Below, in pieces: positions 6,232-6,973 of a DNA stretch of 6,973 nt (its first letter is position 1; the number at the start of each line of letters is the position of its first letter). Origin of the DNA: an uncultured Clostridia bacterium (GTDB taxonomy: Bacteria; Bacillota; Clostridia; Christensenellales; Borkfalkiaceae); NCBI GenBank assembly GCA_937915565.1, contig CALDMH010000022.1, positions 1 to 6,973 on the forward strand, read 5' to 3'. The translations under genes and the position numbers were made by a program. Under the pieces are notes generated by a model. That model was not told where the DNA came from. It saw only the letters and a program-made list of their open reading frames with translations, and did not search any database.

Positions 6232-6314
6232 TTAGCAAAATGTTGCTTAAAATACTTGACATAGCAAAATCTTGATGATACAATTGTGAATGAAATTAGC
6301 AATATATTGATAAT
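6232..6314. promoter_or_regulatory. Three operator-like repeats in the divergent intergenic region
   Basis: A 17-bp element occurs three times in the same orientation at 6233-6249 (TAGCAAAATGTTGCTTA), 6262-6278 (TAGCAAAATCTTGATGA) and 6297-6313 (TAGCAATATATTGATAA). Thirteen of 17 positions are identical in all three. Each has the partial dyad CAA-N4-TTG; the first is AGCAA-N4-TTGCT. Copy 1 lies just upstream of the -35 box, copy 2 fills the 17-base spacer between -35 and -10 exactly, and copy 3 lies just after the expected transcription start. A further half-site in the opposite direction, ATTTTGC, is at 6313-6319. The arrangement suits repression by the small divergent XRE protein; that link is an inference. 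Confidence 0.7.
6256..6284 (+). promoter_or_regulatory. Strong sigma-A promoter for the membrane zinc-ribbon gene
   Basis: A perfect -35 box TTGACA (6256-6261) and TACAAT (6279-6284) are separated by 17 bases, with an extended -10 TGA directly before the -10 box. The start should be near 6291, giving a leader of about 130 bases. Such a strong promoter, with operator-like repeats across it, suggests a gene kept off by a repressor and switched on strongly. Confidence 0.82.
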
Positions 6315-6335
6315 TTTGCAAATATGAATGAAATT
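6287..6335. repeat. 11-bp direct repeat in the early leader
   Basis: TGAATGAAATT occurs at 6287-6297 and 6325-6335. The second copy is part of the palindrome ATGAA-A-TTCAT at 6328-6338. The first copy overlaps the start of operator-like copy 3. It could be a second protein-binding site or a product of local duplication; no function is known. Confidence 0.4.
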
Positions 6336-6424
6336 CATAGCGTTTAAGTATCGTTTTTCGTTCGCTGTATTGACAGAGGGTTTATCGTCGACAAGACGAA
6401 AAAAATAACCAAGGAAGGTAAAAT

Positions 6425-6961
6425 ATGAGAAAGGAAAGTTATTTCAAAAGAATCAAAGAACCGATGAAAAGCGTTGAAGAAGCAAAGCCAATCCAGAAAG
6501 AAACGCGGATATATCTGCTTATTTCGCTTGCGGCGTTTGTGCTTTTTTCGGCGTTGGGAGCAATGATTGATTCTCTCACGACATTGTTTTTTATTCTGGC
6601 GTTTATCGCGTTTATTCCCACGGCGTATTTCGCAATAATACTATACGCTATAAAAAGAAGTATCGAAAGATTTAAAAATCTTCACTGCGAGTGCGGCGCG
6701 GAATTAGTTAACGATGAAAATACAACGTGGAAAGAAGTTAAAAGAGAATGGAGTGACAACGTTTCGAAAGACAAGGCGGAAGCAAAACTTTACGTTACGG
6801 TAAGAATTACGAGCAAATGTCCTAAATGCGGAAAAGTAAAAACGTTCGACGTGAGGCTTTGTTCAGGGAAAATCTATATCAGCGATTATGCGAACAAAGA
6901 TACTATTGTTTCGACGCAATCCCTCGTCGACGATTATTTTGCGGGCATAATTCATGGTTAA
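6425..6961 (+). CDS. Two-helix membrane protein with a zinc ribbon, function unknown
   Basis: I do not recognise this 178-residue protein. Residues 1-28 are charged, then two strongly hydrophobic helices follow (about 29-47 and 51-75), and then a basic stretch (KRSIERFKN). The C-terminal part looks like a zinc ribbon: H87-C88-E-C90-G and C132-P-K-C135-G are two knuckles about 40 residues apart, the first one compact (CxC with a neighbouring His instead of CxxC). With a charged N terminus and a short hairpin of helices, the ribbon and the N terminus should lie on the same side, probably the cytosol. AAGGAAGG (6411-6418) six bases before the ATG fixes the start. A small hairpin (6385-6389 with 6395-6399) lies just before this site in the leader. 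The gene has a strong promoter with three operator-like repeats and is divergent from a small XRE repressor gene, so it is probably inducible. Codon use is AT-richer than in the genes to the left. It could be a stress or envelope protein, or cargo of a small mobile or defence-type module. Confidence 0.82.
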   Translation: MRKESYFKRIKEPMKSVEEAKPIQKETRIYLLISLAAFVLFSALGAMIDSLTTLFFILAFIAFIPTAYFAIILYAIKRSIERFKNLHCECGAELVNDENTTWKEVKREWSDNVSKDKAEAKLYVTVRITSKCPKCGKVKTFDVRLCSGKIYISDYANKDTIVSTQSLVDDYFAGIIHG

Positions 6962-6973
6962 AACGTGTGATGC

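Noticed and set aside
6092..6283. 63-codon minus-strand frame overlapping the XRE gene start
   Set aside because: It is out of frame with the clear helix-turn-helix protein and runs through the promoter and operator-like repeats.
6370..6375. Second TTGACA as a -35 box in the zinc-ribbon gene leader
   Set aside because: No -10-like hexamer lies 16-18 bases downstream.
1..6973. CRISPR array, tRNA, rRNA, transposase or insertion-sequence ends
   Set aside because: No regularly spaced repeat array, cloverleaf, rRNA-like stretch, transposase frame or terminal inverted repeats were seen on reading both strands.

Overview
The window looks like bacterial chromosome, most likely from an uncultured member of the Bacillota (Clostridia type). 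The reasons are AGGAGG-like ribosome binding sites, sigma-A type promoters (TTGAAA/TATAAT, TTGACA/TACAAT), short rho-independent terminators between single genes, and proteins resembling clostridial families. The taxonomic placement is an inference; there is no rRNA or other marker here.

Layout. (1) From the left edge to 2450 runs a Cu(+)-exporting P1B-type ATPase (CopA). It is cut at its 5' end by the window and carries a CopZ-like heavy-metal domain at its C terminus. A strong Shine-Dalgarno plus ATG inside the gene could release that domain as a separate 70-residue copper chaperone. (2) A 391-base gap (2451-2841) holds the copA terminator, a short direct repeat, a hairpin-forming alternating purine/pyrimidine tract, a near-consensus promoter and a leader with competing hairpins. 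(3) At 2842-4896 is an EF-G-like translational GTPase of the paralogous type related to Thermus EF-G-2, not the canonical fusA product. (4) After a strong hairpin comes a PfkB-family sugar-phosphate kinase (5000-5926), closest in type to 1-phosphofructokinase. (5) A terminator that works in both directions separates it from a convergent 68-residue XRE-type repressor gene (5989-6195, minus strand). (6) Divergent from the repressor is a 178-residue protein (6425-6961) with two membrane helices and a cytosolic or external zinc ribbon.

The first three genes are housekeeping or stress-type functions: copper export, translation and sugar phosphate metabolism. They appear to be separate transcription units. 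The last two form a self-contained divergent regulatory pair. The shared 229-base intergenic region has an extended -10 promoter for the membrane protein and three copies of a 17-bp partial dyad, TAGCAA-N4-TTG-N-T-N-A in outline. One copy exactly fills the spacer between -35 and -10. The simplest reading is that the small XRE protein represses the membrane-protein gene, and probably itself, through these three sites. This module and the nested copZ-like start are the two most interesting features of the window.
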